Part shown: positions 48,621 to 57,121 of the stretch, in pieces
Layout: every line of letters starts with the position of its first letter
Position numbering within the stretch: position 1 is the first letter of the stretch
Assembly (NCBI RefSeq): GCF_003945385.1
Contig: NZ_AP018920.1
Span: forward strand, 2,046,001 to 2,110,000
From: Pseudonocardia autotrophica
Lineage (GTDB): Bacteria > Actinomycetota > Actinomycetes > Mycobacteriales > Pseudonocardiaceae
DNA: 64,000 nucleotides
Direction of reading: 5' to 3'
Program-made: the position numbers and the translations under genes
Notes under the pieces: generated by a model
Databases searched by the model: none
Told to the model about the DNA's origin: nothing
The model's input: only the letters and a program-made list of their open reading frames with translations

Positions 48621-49301
48621 ATGACGACGTTCGCGCTGGTCCCCGGTGCCGGGACCGACAGCTGGTACTGGGGTCCACTGGCCCGCGCGCTCACCGCGCG
48701 CGGACACCGGGCGCTGCCCGTCGAGCTGCCCTGTGACGACGACGGCGCCCACCTGGAGGACTACGCCGACGCCGTGGTCACCGCGGTGCGGGCCGACGGC
48801 CCCGACCCGGACGACCTGGTCGTCGTCGGGCACTCGTTCGGCGGGTTCACCGCGCCGCTGGTGTGCGACCGGATCGAGGTCCGCGAGCTGGTGCTGGTCA
48901 CCGCGATGGTGCCGGCGCCGGGGGAGTCCGGATCGGACTGGTGGGCGGCGACCGGGCACCGCGCCGCGTTCGCCGACCAGCTCGCCCGCGACGGCCGCGA
49001 TCCCGACGACGTCGTGGCGCTCTACTACCACGACGTCCCGGAGGAGATCGCGAACGAGGCGCTGCAGCACGAGCGGGACCAGTCCGGCACCGCGTTCGAG
49101 CAGCCCTGGCCGCGCGAGGGCTGGCCGTCGGTGCGCACCCGGTTCCTGCTGTGCCGGGAGGACAAGCTGTTCCCGCCGGCGTTCGTGCGGACCGTGCTGG
49201 CCCGCCGGCTGCGCGGCGTCGTCCCCGAGATGATCACCGGATCGCACCATCCGATGCTGTCGCACCCCGTCGCGCTGGCCGGTGTGCTCACGGCGGGATG
49301 A
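48621..49301 (+). CDS. Alpha/beta hydrolase (RsbQ/esterase-like)
   Basis: This 226-aa cytoplasmic hydrolase begins directly with the first strand (TTFALVPGAGTDSWYWGPLARAL). The nucleophile serine is in VVGHSFGGF, the acid is in LLCREDKLFP and the histidine is in ITGSHHPMLSHP. The pattern is that of small actinobacterial esterase or methylesterase-like proteins. GGAGG lies just before the ATG. The substrate is unknown. A thioredoxin-like gene follows 8 bp later. Confidence 0.85.
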   Translation: MTTFALVPGAGTDSWYWGPLARALTARGHRALPVELPCDDDGAHLEDYADAVVTAVRADGPDPDDLVVVGHSFGGFTAPLVCDRIEVRELVLVTAMVPAPGESGSDWWAATGHRAAFADQLARDGRDPDDVVALYYHDVPEEIANEALQHERDQSGTAFEQPWPREGWPSVRTRFLLCREDKLFPPAFVRTVLARRLRGVVPEMITGSHHPMLSHPVALAGVLTAG

Positions 49302-49308
49302 TGCCCGG

Positions 49309-49647
49309 ATGGCGCGCACGCGGATCCGGGAGCTGGTGCTCGTGCACGACGCGACCTGCGCGCCCTGCTCCCGGATCGCCCGCGAGCTGCCCGGCTGCGT
49401 GACCGTGCGGGTGCGGGCCCGGTCCTGCCGGGAGCCGCGGCTCGCCGAGATCTACCCGAACCTGCCGGCCGCGGTCGCCGCCTGCCGGGCACCGGCGGTC
49501 GGCGTGCTCCGCACCGACGGACAGGTCCGCTGGTGGGTCGGCATGCGCGGGGTGCTCGGCCTCGCCCCGGTGCTGCGCCCCGGAGCGCTGCCGCTCGCGG
49601 TGCGGCTGCTGCGCGAGGCGGCCACCGCCCGCCGCGCGGCCGGGTGA
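49309..49647 (+). CDS. Small thioredoxin-like protein with CxxC
   Basis: This 112-aa protein starts with a strand and CAPC motif (ELVLVHDATCAPCSRIARELPG), the arrangement of glutaredoxin/DUF393-like thiol proteins. A third and fourth cysteine follow (RSCREP, AACRAP). The strand VGVLRTDGQVRWWVGMRG and the Arg-rich helix at the end are consistent with a compact alpha/beta fold. It could be a thiol-disulphide protein; no partner is obvious. It follows the hydrolase closely and may be co-transcribed. Confidence 0.6.
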   Translation: MARTRIRELVLVHDATCAPCSRIARELPGCVTVRVRARSCREPRLAEIYPNLPAAVAACRAPAVGVLRTDGQVRWWVGMRGVLGLAPVLRPGALPLAVRLLREAATARRAAG

Positions 49648-49651
49648 CGAC

Positions 49652-49657
49652 TAGCGT
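49652..49657 (+). promoter_or_regulatory. -10 element of a leaderless promoter (S9 peptidase)
   Basis: TAGCGT lies 7 nt before the GTG at 49665. Confidence 0.55.
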
Positions 49658-49664
49658 GGTCGGC

Positions 49665-51668
49665 GTGACGATCTCGGGGTACGGGTCGTGGCCGACACCG
49701 GTCACGTCCGAGCTGGTGGTGACGGCCGCGGTGCGGCTCGGCGATGTCCGGCCGGACGGCGCGCCGGGTACCGAGGGCACCGGGGTGGTGTGGGCCGAGG
49801 GCCGGGCCGCCGAGGGCGGCCGGGTGCAGCTGGTGCGCCGCGCCGACGACGGCACCCGCACGGACCTGCTGCCCGCCGGGGCCAACGCGCGCACCGCCGT
49901 GCACGAGTACGGCGGCGGGGCGTGGTGGCTGCACGGCGGCAGCCCCGGCACCGTCTTCTACGTCGAGTGGGCCGATCAGCGGTTGTACCGCCGCGACGAC
50001 GGCGCCGATCCGGTGCCGCTGACCCCGGAGCCGGCGGTGCCGCGCGGCGACCGCTACGCCGACGGAGACGTCGCCCCGGACGGCTCCTGGCTGGTCGCGG
50101 TCCGCGAGCACCACCCCTCGGCGGGCTGCCCGGCGACCGAGGTCGTCAACGAGATCGTCCGGCTCGACGCGCACGCACCGTCGGAGCCCCGGGTGCTGGT
50201 CACCGGCCCGGATTTCGTCGCGGCGCCCCGGATCTCACCGGACGCGACCACCCTGGCCTGGCTGTCCTGGAACCACCCCTCGATGCCCTGGGACGACGTC
50301 GAGCTGACCGTCCGCGAGCTCGCCACCGGCACCGACACGGTCGTCGCGGGCGGGCCGGGGGAGTCGGTCACCGAACCGCAGTGGCAGCCCGACGGCTCCC
50401 TGACCTTCCTGTCCGACCGCACCGGCTGGTGGAACCTCTACCGCTGGCTGCCCGGCCACGACATCGAGTCGCTGATCCGGATCGACGCCGAGATCGGCGT
50501 CCCCGGCTGGGCGCTCGGCGGGTCGCGCTACACCTTCCTCGACGACGGCCGGATCGTCTTCGCGCGCTCGTCGAACGGGTTCGATGCGCTCGTGGTGCGC
50601 GAGACGAGCGGGACGATCACCGAGCTGGAGACCCCGTTCTCGGTGATCGGTTCGGTGCGCGCGGACGGGCCGCACGCCGTCGTGTGCGTCGCCGGGAGCC
50701 CGACGGCGGAGCCCGGGGTGCACCGGGTCGTCCCGGCACCCGCGGCGGCAGGCGAGCCCGGCGCGGTCGGGACGCAGGTCCTGCGCCCGCCGCGCGATCT
50801 CGGCCTGCACCCGGAGACGATCTCGGTGCCCGAGTCGATCCGATTCCGCTCGACCGACCGGGCGGGGGATCCGCGCACCGGTTACGGGCTCTACTACCCG
50901 CCGCTCGGCGCGCACGACGCACCCGAGGGGGAGCTGCCCCCGCTGCTGGTGGTGATCCACGGCGGCCCGACCGGCTCGGCGGTGCCGGTGCTCAACGTCG
51001 GCGTCCAGTACTGGACGAGCCGCGGGTTCGGGGTCGTCGACGTCGACTACGGCGGCTCCACCGGTTACGGCCGCGCCTACCGGGAGGAGCTCAAGGGTGC
51101 CTGGGGGATCGTCGACGTCGCCGACTGCCTGGCCGCGGCCCGCGCACTCGCCGACACGGGGCGGGTCGATCCGGCCCGGCTCGCGATCCGCGGCGGCTCG
51201 GCGGGCGGCTTCACCACGCTCGCCGCGCTGGCCCGTGACGACACCCCGTTCTCCGCAGGGGCCGATCACTTCGGCGTCGCCGACCTGGAGGCGCTCGCCC
51301 AGGAGACGCACAAGTTCGAGTCCCGCTACCTCGACGGCCTGGTCGGGCCCTACCCGCAGGCCCGCGACGTCTACACCGAGCGTTCGCCGCTCACCCACGT
51401 CGGGAAGTTCTCCACCCCGCTGATCGTGCTGCAGGGCGACGAGGACGCGATCGTCCCGCCCAACCAGTCCGAGATGATCGTCGAGGCGCTGCGTTCCCGC
51501 GGGGTCCCGGTGGCCTACCTGCTGTTCTCCGGTGAGCAGCACGGGTTCCGGAAGGCGGAGAACATCCGCCGGGCGCTCGACGCGGAGCTGGCGTTCTACG
51601 CACGGATCTTCGGATTCGAGCTGCCGGCGGCGGAGGGCATCGAGCCGGTCGAGATCGCGAACCTCTGA
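49665..51668 (+). CDS. S9-family prolyl oligopeptidase-like peptidase
   Basis: This 667-aa cytoplasmic serine peptidase has an N-terminal beta-propeller (about 20-390) and a C-terminal alpha/beta hydrolase domain (about 400-660). The catalytic triad is visible: Ser in RGGSAGGF, Asp in QGDEDAIVPPNQ, His in SGEQHGFR. VVIHGGPTG carries the oxyanion strand. The DPP-IV/acylaminoacyl-peptidase side of the family fits best. There is no signal peptide. The start follows a leaderless element. Confidence 0.9.
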   Translation: MTISGYGSWPTPVTSELVVTAAVRLGDVRPDGAPGTEGTGVVWAEGRAAEGGRVQLVRRADDGTRTDLLPAGANARTAVHEYGGGAWWLHGGSPGTVFYVEWADQRLYRRDDGADPVPLTPEPAVPRGDRYADGDVAPDGSWLVAVREHHPSAGCPATEVVNEIVRLDAHAPSEPRVLVTGPDFVAAPRISPDATTLAWLSWNHPSMPWDDVELTVRELATGTDTVVAGGPGESVTEPQWQPDGSLTFLSDRTGWWNLYRWLPGHDIESLIRIDAEIGVPGWALGGSRYTFLDDGRIVFARSSNGFDALVVRETSGTITELETPFSVIGSVRADGPHAVVCVAGSPTAEPGVHRVVPAPAAAGEPGAVGTQVLRPPRDLGLHPETISVPESIRFRSTDRAGDPRTGYGLYYPPLGAHDAPEGELPPLLVVIHGGPTGSAVPVLNVGVQYWTSRGFGVVDVDYGGSTGYGRAYREELKGAWGIVDVADCLAAARALADTGRVDPARLAIRGGSAGGFTTLAALARDDTPFSAGADHFGVADLEALAQETHKFESRYLDGLVGPYPQARDVYTERSPLTHVGKFSTPLIVLQGDEDAIVPPNQSEMIVEALRSRGVPVAYLLFSGEQHGFRKAENIRRALDAELAFYARIFGFELPAAEGIEPVEIANL

Positions 51669-51694
51669 CCTGGAGCGGTGCCGGTCCGGAGGGC

Positions 51695-52297
51695 TCAGAG
51701 CAGGCCGTGCGCGCGGGCGTTCGTGATCACCTGCGCCCGGTTGCGTGCCCCGAGCTTCTGCATCACGTTCTGCAGGTAGGTCTTCACGGTGTTCGGTGAG
51801 AGCGTGAGCGCGGTGGCGATCTCGGCGTTGGTGTGGCCCGACGCCACCAGCCGCAGCACGTCGTACTCCCGGGCGGTGACCGGCGCGGCGGCGGCGAGCT
51901 GCGGGGCCCGGTAGCTGCCGGTGCGGGCGACCTCCCGCAACGCGTCCCGCAGCGTCGTGCCGGAGGCGTCCTTCACGACGAGCCCGCAGGCGCCCGCCGC
52001 CAGTGACGGCCCGACGGCCGCGTGCTCGGGGAAGGCGGTGAACAGCAGGACCCGGGCCGCCGGGGCGGCCGTCCGCAGCCGGGGGACGACGTCGACCGCC
52101 AGGCCGTCGGGCAGCCGCAGGTCCAGCAGCACCACGTCCGGCCGCAGTCGCGCCGTCGACCGGACCGCCTCGGCGCCGTCGCCGGCGTGCCCGACCACCC
52201 TGATGTCGGGATGCCGGGCGAGCTGCGTGATGACCCCGTCCCGGACCACGGGATGGTCGTCGACGATGAGCACCCGGATACCCGGTGTGCTCAGCAC
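51695..52297 (-). CDS. LuxR/NarL-family response regulator
   Basis: This 200-aa regulator has a receiver domain (D in LLDLRLPDG as phospho-acceptor, acidic pair DDHPVVRDG, lysine in LVVKDASG). A LuxR helix-turn-helix follows (TAREYDVLRLVASGHTNAEIATALTLSPNTVKTYLQNVMQKL). The GTG start overlaps the kinase stop by 7 bp. It is the last gene of the acyl-CoA synthetase / kinase / regulator operon and is divergent as a unit from the linalool dehydratase-like gene. Confidence 0.92.
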   Translation of the reverse strand: MLSTPGIRVLIVDDHPVVRDGVITQLARHPDIRVVGHAGDGAEAVRSTARLRPDVVLLDLRLPDGLAVDVVPRLRTAAPAARVLLFTAFPEHAAVGPSLAAGACGLVVKDASGTTLRDALREVARTGSYRAPQLAAAAPVTAREYDVLRLVASGHTNAEIATALTLSPNTVKTYLQNVMQKLGARNRAQVITNARAHGLL

Positions 52298-53448
52298 GGC
52301 AGCTCGATCCGCCAGGTGGCGCCGCCGTCGGGCTCGGTGGTGATCCGGACGCTCCCGCCGAGCCGCCCCGCGGCGTCGGCGCTGCTCGACAGGCCCAGCC
52401 CCGGCTGGTGGTCGGCCGGCAACCCGACGCCGTCGTCGGTCACCGCGACGACGATCCCGCCGCCCGGCCGCAGCCCGGCGGTGACGACCACCGCGGACGC
52501 CCGCGCGTGCTTCTCGATGTTCAGCAGCGACTCGCGTACGGCGGTCACCACGACCTCGGTCCGGTCCGGGGTCAGAACCGGCGGGTCGTCGAGAACGACG
52601 AGCTCCGCCGGGATCCCGGTCCGGTCGGAGAAGGCGGCGCAGTCGGCCCGCAGCGCCACCGACAGGGCGAGCGCGGCCGGGGAGGCCCGCAGCGTGCGCA
52701 GCGAGTCGCGCAGCGCCGTCGACGCCTCGTCGGCCTGCCTGCGGAGCCGGTCCAGCCGGGCCGCCAGCTCGGGATCGTCGCCCGCGTTCTCGGCCAGGCC
52801 GGCCACCCCGGATCCGATCGCGAACAGCAGTGCACCGACGCTGTCGTGCAGTTCGGCGGCGAGCCTGCTCCGCTCCTCGTGCACGGCGACCTCGCGGGCG
52901 AGCCTGCTGCGCTCGGCGACCGCGACGGCCAGCGCTGCCTCGTCGGCGACCGCGCGGACCCGGGCCACCGCCCGGTCGCCGAAAGTCCCGTCCGAGCGGG
53001 CCCCGACGGCGATCACGCCGTGCGTGCGCCCGTGCCTGCTGACCGGGACGGCGAGCAGCCTGCGGACCGACTCGGCCTCGATGTGCGCGTCGAAGGTGTG
53101 CGTGATGCCCTTGGCCCTGAGGTAGTCGTCCACCGACGCCGGGCTGCCGGTGCCGTAGACCTTCCCGGTCAGGCCGTGACCGAGCGGGACCCGCAGGCCC
53201 CGGAGCAGCTCGGTGCGGTCGCCGCGGATCTGCCCGAGGATCAGGTACGCGTCGTCGGGCCCCGCCCCGGCCAGCGGCTCGGCGATCCACGAGACGTCCC
53301 CGTCCGCGGCGAGCTCCTCCAGCGCCGCGCGCATCGCCGCCCGGCGGTCCAGCAGCTCGACCAGACCGCCGTGCGCATCGGCGACGGGGCCGAGAGCGGA
53401 CACGATGCCCATGCCGCCCATTGAACGCTGTCCCTCGTCCTCAGTCAC
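52291..53448 (-). CDS. GAF-domain histidine kinase, HisKA_3 type
   Basis: This 385-aa kinase is probably cytoplasmic. A GAF-type sensor occupies about 25-175 (GLVELLDRRAAMRAALEELA, GRTHGVIAVGARSDGTFGDRAV). The phospho-histidine is in LAAELHDSVGALLFAIGSG. The HATPase domain shows ESLLNIEKHA and a DDGVGLP loop. The start overlaps the acyl-CoA synthetase stop by 8 bp, so three genes form one coupled unit. GAF domains of this type bind small molecules, haem or redox ligands; which one is not evident. Confidence 0.9.
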   Translation of the reverse strand: MTEDEGQRSMGGMGIVSALGPVADAHGGLVELLDRRAAMRAALEELAADGDVSWIAEPLAGAGPDDAYLILGQIRGDRTELLRGLRVPLGHGLTGKVYGTGSPASVDDYLRAKGITHTFDAHIEAESVRRLLAVPVSRHGRTHGVIAVGARSDGTFGDRAVARVRAVADEAALAVAVAERSRLAREVAVHEERSRLAAELHDSVGALLFAIGSGVAGLAENAGDDPELAARLDRLRRQADEASTALRDSLRTLRASPAALALSVALRADCAAFSDRTGIPAELVVLDDPPVLTPDRTEVVVTAVRESLLNIEKHARASAVVVTAGLRPGGGIVVAVTDDGVGLPADHQPGLGLSSSADAAGRLGGSVRITTEPDGGATWRIELPC

Positions 53449-54988
53449 CGTCGAACCGGGTGATCAGCTCCCGGCGCATGATCTTCCCGGTCGAGGTCTT
53501 CGGGAGGTCGTCGACGAACCGGACGAGCCGCGGCCGCTTGTAGGCGGCCAGCCGCTCACCGGCCCAGGCGATCAGCTCGTCCTCGGTCGGCTCCGCTCCG
53601 CTCGTCCGGACCACGTAGGCGCAGGCCAGCTCACCGCGGACGGGATCGGGCACCGGGCCGACCGCGACCATGGCCACCGCCGGGTGGCCGGCGAGCACCC
53701 GCTCCAGCTCCGCCGGGTACACGTTGTAGCCACCGGTGATGATCATGTCCTTGCGGCGGTCGACGATGAACACGTGACCGCTCGGGCTCATCGACGCCAC
53801 GTCGCCGGTGTGCAGCCAGCCGTCCGGTTCGATCGCCTCGGCGGTGGCCTCCGGATTGCCGTGGTAGCCGAGCATCACGATCGGGCCGCGCACCATCAGC
53901 TCCCCGGGGACGTCGAACGGGGCGTCCCGGGCGGAGTCCTCGAGATCGGCGATCCGCACCTGCACCCCGGGCAGCGAGACGCCGATGGAGCCCGGGACCC
54001 GGGGCGCGTGCACGGCGTGCGTGGTGCCGAGCCCGGCGATCTCGGTCATCCCCCAGAGCTCGATCAGTGGCGCCCCGGAGCGCTGCTCCCAGCGTTCGAT
54101 CGTGCTGACCGGGATGGTCTGGCCGCCCACCGTGCAGCGGGTCAGCGAGCTCAGGTCGGCGTCGGAGGTGGCCGGATCGGCGAGCAGCATCGCGTACATC
54201 GCCGGAACCCCCTCGAACAGCGTCGCCCGGTGCTCGGCGATCAACCGCAGGGTGTCCTGCGGGGTGAACCGCTCCATCAGCACCACGGTGCCCCCGGCCA
54301 GGAACGTCCCGTTGATCACGACGTTGCCGTACACGTGCGGTGCGGGGAGCGCGGTGACGACGACGTCGTCCTCCCGCCTGCCGTGCATGGTCGCGGTCGC
54401 GGCGCAGTTCGTCAGGACCGCCCGGTGGCTCTGCACGGCGCCCTTCGGATGGCCGGTGGTGCCCGAGGTGTAGCCGATGGTGGAGGGGGAGTCGGGATCG
54501 GGCGTCACCGCCGGTGCGTCGCCCGGGTACCCGATCACCTCGTCGAAACCGGTGACGCCGTCGGTCGCGGGGTCACCGGTGCCCGCGGCCGGGCCGAACG
54601 CCACCACGTTCGTCAGCTCCGGGAGATCACGGGTCAGCTCGACGAGCGTCGCGGCGTGCTCGGCGCTGGTGAACACCACCGCGGCGGCGCAGTCCCGGAG
54701 CACGAACGCGAGCTCGGACGGGGTGAGCATCACGTTGACCGGGTTCACGACCGCGCCCGCCTTGAGCGCGCCGTGGTAGGCCACCACCCACTCCCAGCGG
54801 TTCTGCGCGTAGAGCGAGACCGGCCGCCCGGGCCGTACCCCGCGCCCGATCAGCCACGCCGCGACCCGGTCGCTGAGGTGGTCGAGCTCGGCGTAGCCGA
54901 GCGTGCGGGTCGCCGTGATCAGCGCAGCCTTGTCCCCGAACCGCGCCGCCGCAGCGGGCAGGATGTCGCCTGGACCGTTCACGGTCAC
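53441..54988 (-). CDS. Acyl-CoA synthetase / AMP-dependent ligase
   Basis: This 515-aa ANL-superfamily ligase activates a carboxylic acid to its CoA thioester through an acyl-AMP. The P-loop is YTSGTTGHPKGAVQSH, the adenylate motif is ELWGMTEIAGLGT, and the hinge and C-terminal parts read DGWLHTGDVA, DRRKDMIITGGYNVYP and KTSTGKIMRREL, with the catalytic lysine in TGKIMRR. It resembles medium/long-chain and FadD-like ligases. The GTG at 54988 has AGAGAGG just upstream. It is the first gene of an operon with a two-component system and is divergent from the linalool dehydratase-like gene, 106 bp away. Confidence 0.92.
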   Translation of the reverse strand: MTVNGPGDILPAAAARFGDKAALITATRTLGYAELDHLSDRVAAWLIGRGVRPGRPVSLYAQNRWEWVVAYHGALKAGAVVNPVNVMLTPSELAFVLRDCAAAVVFTSAEHAATLVELTRDLPELTNVVAFGPAAGTGDPATDGVTGFDEVIGYPGDAPAVTPDPDSPSTIGYTSGTTGHPKGAVQSHRAVLTNCAATATMHGRREDDVVVTALPAPHVYGNVVINGTFLAGGTVVLMERFTPQDTLRLIAEHRATLFEGVPAMYAMLLADPATSDADLSSLTRCTVGGQTIPVSTIERWEQRSGAPLIELWGMTEIAGLGTTHAVHAPRVPGSIGVSLPGVQVRIADLEDSARDAPFDVPGELMVRGPIVMLGYHGNPEATAEAIEPDGWLHTGDVASMSPSGHVFIVDRRKDMIITGGYNVYPAELERVLAGHPAVAMVAVGPVPDPVRGELACAYVVRTSGAEPTEDELIAWAGERLAAYKRPRLVRFVDDLPKTSTGKIMRRELITRFDGD

Positions 54989-55080
54989 CTGACCTCTCTG
55001 TCGATGTGGTCGGTGAGCACACCTCATGACCGCGTGCCCCGGCACCCCCGAACGGGTGTGGCGGCGCACCGTCGTCTGCG

Positions 55081-55086
55081 TAGCGT
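55081..55086 (+). promoter_or_regulatory. -10 element of a leaderless promoter (linalool dehydratase-like gene)
   Basis: TAGCGT lies 8 nt before the ATG at 55095, inside the short divergent region shared with the acyl-CoA synthetase. Confidence 0.5.
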
Positions 55087-55094
55087 CGTCGGCC

Positions 55095-56570
55095 ATGACG
55101 ACAACGGTGTCGATCCTGGACCGCGAGCAGCTCGGCCACCTGCGGCACTGGGACAACCTGTCCCGGCAACTGCCCAACGACTGGTCGCTGATGCAGGGCC
55201 GGGCGGACGGGCAGGACGACTTCGGGGCCTTCCGCTTCCAGCTCACCTACATGATCTACGGCCTGGCGCTGGCGCACCGGCACCGGCTGCCGGCCGCTCC
55301 CGGGGTGTTCCGGCCGACGATCCAGCGGCTGATCGACAAGCTGCTGATGCCCGAGGTGTGGATGTACTGGCGCGACGTCTCCCGGGGCGGCGCCGTGTTC
55401 AACGCCCATCTCGGCGACCAGCTCGCCGAGCAGTGGGATCCGGTGGTCCGGGACAACATCATGTACTCGGCCTACGTGCAGTCCAGTGCGTTGCTGCACG
55501 ACTACCTCTTCGCCGACGACCGGTTCGCCGCACCCGACTCCCTCGCGTTCCGGCACTGGTCGTACTTCTGGGGCGGCCCGGAGAAGCACTTCTCCTACGA
55601 CCGGGACTCGCTGAGCGACCACATCTACTGGCAGATGGTGGAGAACGGCTATCTCGGCGTGGCCTGCGAGCCGAACTGCGTCTTCCAGATCTGCAACCAG
55701 CCCGCGATCCTCGGATTCCGGATGCAGGACCTGATCAACGGCGGTGCCCGTGCCGAGGAGGTGGTCGCCGGCTACGAGCGGGCCTGGGCCGACTTCGGAC
55801 GTCTCGACGAGGCGGGGCACTACAACACGATGGTCTTCGAGGACAGCCGGGTCGTCGCACCGAACGCGGGCGTCGCTCCCTGGGTGGACGCCTGGTGCGG
55901 GGCGCTGATGAACACCTGGAACCGCGACTTCGTGCGGGAGCACTATCCGCGCCAGCTCGCCGAGCTGGTCGTCCCGGCGGCCGGCGACACGCTCACGGTC
56001 CGGTCGGCGCCGCCGTCGGTCGTGATGGGACAGCAGGTGGTCGCCGACACCTGCGACACCGGCTGGGTCACCGTCTGGGCGTCCGAGATGGGGGACCGGG
56101 AAACCCTCCGGGCGCTGCTGGCCTACACCGACCGGCACATGAACCCCAGCTGGCGCGACGGCGGGCTGTACTACCCCCGCCACGACGAGCCGACCGACGC
56201 CGATGGCAACCGGACCGGGATGGAACCGCTGACCGGCAACGTGCTGCTCGGGTACGCCCGGCTCAACGTGCCGGACGGCCTGTGGGGGCTCTACAACGAG
56301 CCGTGGGGCCCCGAGCAGCACGCGCTGCCGGCGATCGTCGAGGTGGAGCGCGATATCGAGGTCAGCCGGGCCGAGGTCGTCGACGGGGTGCTGCACGGCA
56401 GGCTGCGCCGTGATCGTGCGCTCCCCGGTGGCGGGACCGTCACCCTGGGCAGGGTGGCGCCCGGCGCCCGGGTCGGCCTCGGCGGTACCGAGGTGACCGG
56501 CCGGTGGACCGGCGAGGGCCTCGTCCTCGAGGTGCCGGACGGGCCGGCGGTCGATCTGGTCGTCTCGTGA
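55095..56570 (+). CDS. Linalool dehydratase/isomerase-superfamily protein
   Basis: This 491-aa protein resembles the (alpha/alpha)6-barrel enzyme linalool dehydratase-isomerase. From memory of the Castellaniella protein, matching blocks are FQLTYMIYGLAL (49-60), PEVWMYWRD, DNIMYSAYVQS (120-130) and GVACEPNCVFQICNQPA (188-204). The two active-site cysteines correspond to C191 and C200, with identical 9-residue spacing. M123 is kept, but the position of the catalytic histidine is Y127. The N-terminal Asp/Tyr pair is not clearly conserved. There is no signal peptide, unlike the periplasmic original, and a beta-rich C-terminal extension (about 415-491) is extra. The reaction is unknown, probably on an unsaturated alcohol or related lipid. 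Confidence 0.75.
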   Translation: MTTTVSILDREQLGHLRHWDNLSRQLPNDWSLMQGRADGQDDFGAFRFQLTYMIYGLALAHRHRLPAAPGVFRPTIQRLIDKLLMPEVWMYWRDVSRGGAVFNAHLGDQLAEQWDPVVRDNIMYSAYVQSSALLHDYLFADDRFAAPDSLAFRHWSYFWGGPEKHFSYDRDSLSDHIYWQMVENGYLGVACEPNCVFQICNQPAILGFRMQDLINGGARAEEVVAGYERAWADFGRLDEAGHYNTMVFEDSRVVAPNAGVAPWVDAWCGALMNTWNRDFVREHYPRQLAELVVPAAGDTLTVRSAPPSVVMGQQVVADTCDTGWVTVWASEMGDRETLRALLAYTDRHMNPSWRDGGLYYPRHDEPTDADGNRTGMEPLTGNVLLGYARLNVPDGLWGLYNEPWGPEQHALPAIVEVERDIEVSRAEVVDGVLHGRLRRDRALPGGGTVTLGRVAPGARVGLGGTEVTGRWTGEGLVLEVPDGPAVDLVVS

Positions 56571-57067
56571 GCGCCCCACCGATCCGGGCCACCTACACGC
56601 TGGTCGACCACGACGACCGTGCCGTCACCGAGGCCAGCTACCGGGGCCGGTGGCAGCTCGTCCAGTTCGGGTTCACCGGGTGCCGGGTGGTCTGCCCACG
56701 GGCACTGGCCAAGCTCAGCGGGGTGCTCGACGAGGTCGACGCCGTCGCCGGGGCCGATGCGCTGGTGCCGCTCTACATCACGGTCGATCCGGAGCGGGAC
56801 TCGCCGGAGGTGCTGAAGGCCTTCCTGGCGGGATCCCATCCGCGGTTCACCGGGCTCACCGGGACCACCGCGCAGGTCGAGGCGGCGAAGAGCTCGTTCC
56901 GGATCTTCACCCGGCGCCGCGCCGCCCCGGAGGGGTACGACGTCGCGCACACCGCGATCACCTATCTCCTCGATCCCGAGGGCAGGCCCGCCCGGCACTG
57001 GGCCGACACGGTGGACGGCCCGGTGTTGCGCGACGACCTGATCGGCCTGCTCGAACCGGCGGGGTAG
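56567..57067 (+). CDS. SCO1/SenC-family thioredoxin-fold protein, apparently cytoplasmic
   Basis: This 166-aa protein has the SCO fold with the CxxxC motif (C39 and C43 in FTGCRVVCP) and the conserved histidine H128 in DVAHTAITYLLD. It also has YITVDPERDSPEVLKAF. Classical SCO proteins are exported and deliver copper to cytochrome oxidase; this one has no signal peptide or membrane anchor. Its GTG overlaps the stop of the linalool dehydratase-like gene (GTGA), so the two proteins are probably made together. A thiol or metal service role for that enzyme's cysteines is a hypothesis. Confidence 0.82.
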   Translation: MSAPPIRATYTLVDHDDRAVTEASYRGRWQLVQFGFTGCRVVCPRALAKLSGVLDEVDAVAGADALVPLYITVDPERDSPEVLKAFLAGSHPRFTGLTGTTAQVEAAKSSFRIFTRRRAAPEGYDVAHTAITYLLDPEGRPARHWADTVDGPVLRDDLIGLLEPAG

Positions 57068-57108
57068 GGGCGGCAGGGCAGGGGCGGCGTCGCAACCCGC
57101 GCGGGCAC

Positions 57109-57114
57109 TAGCGT
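57109..57114 (+). promoter_or_regulatory. -10 element of a leaderless promoter (AAA ATPase)
   Basis: TAGCGT lies 7 nt before the GTG at 57122, deciding that start over GTG 57113. Confidence 0.5.
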
Positions 57115-57121
57115 GTGGACG

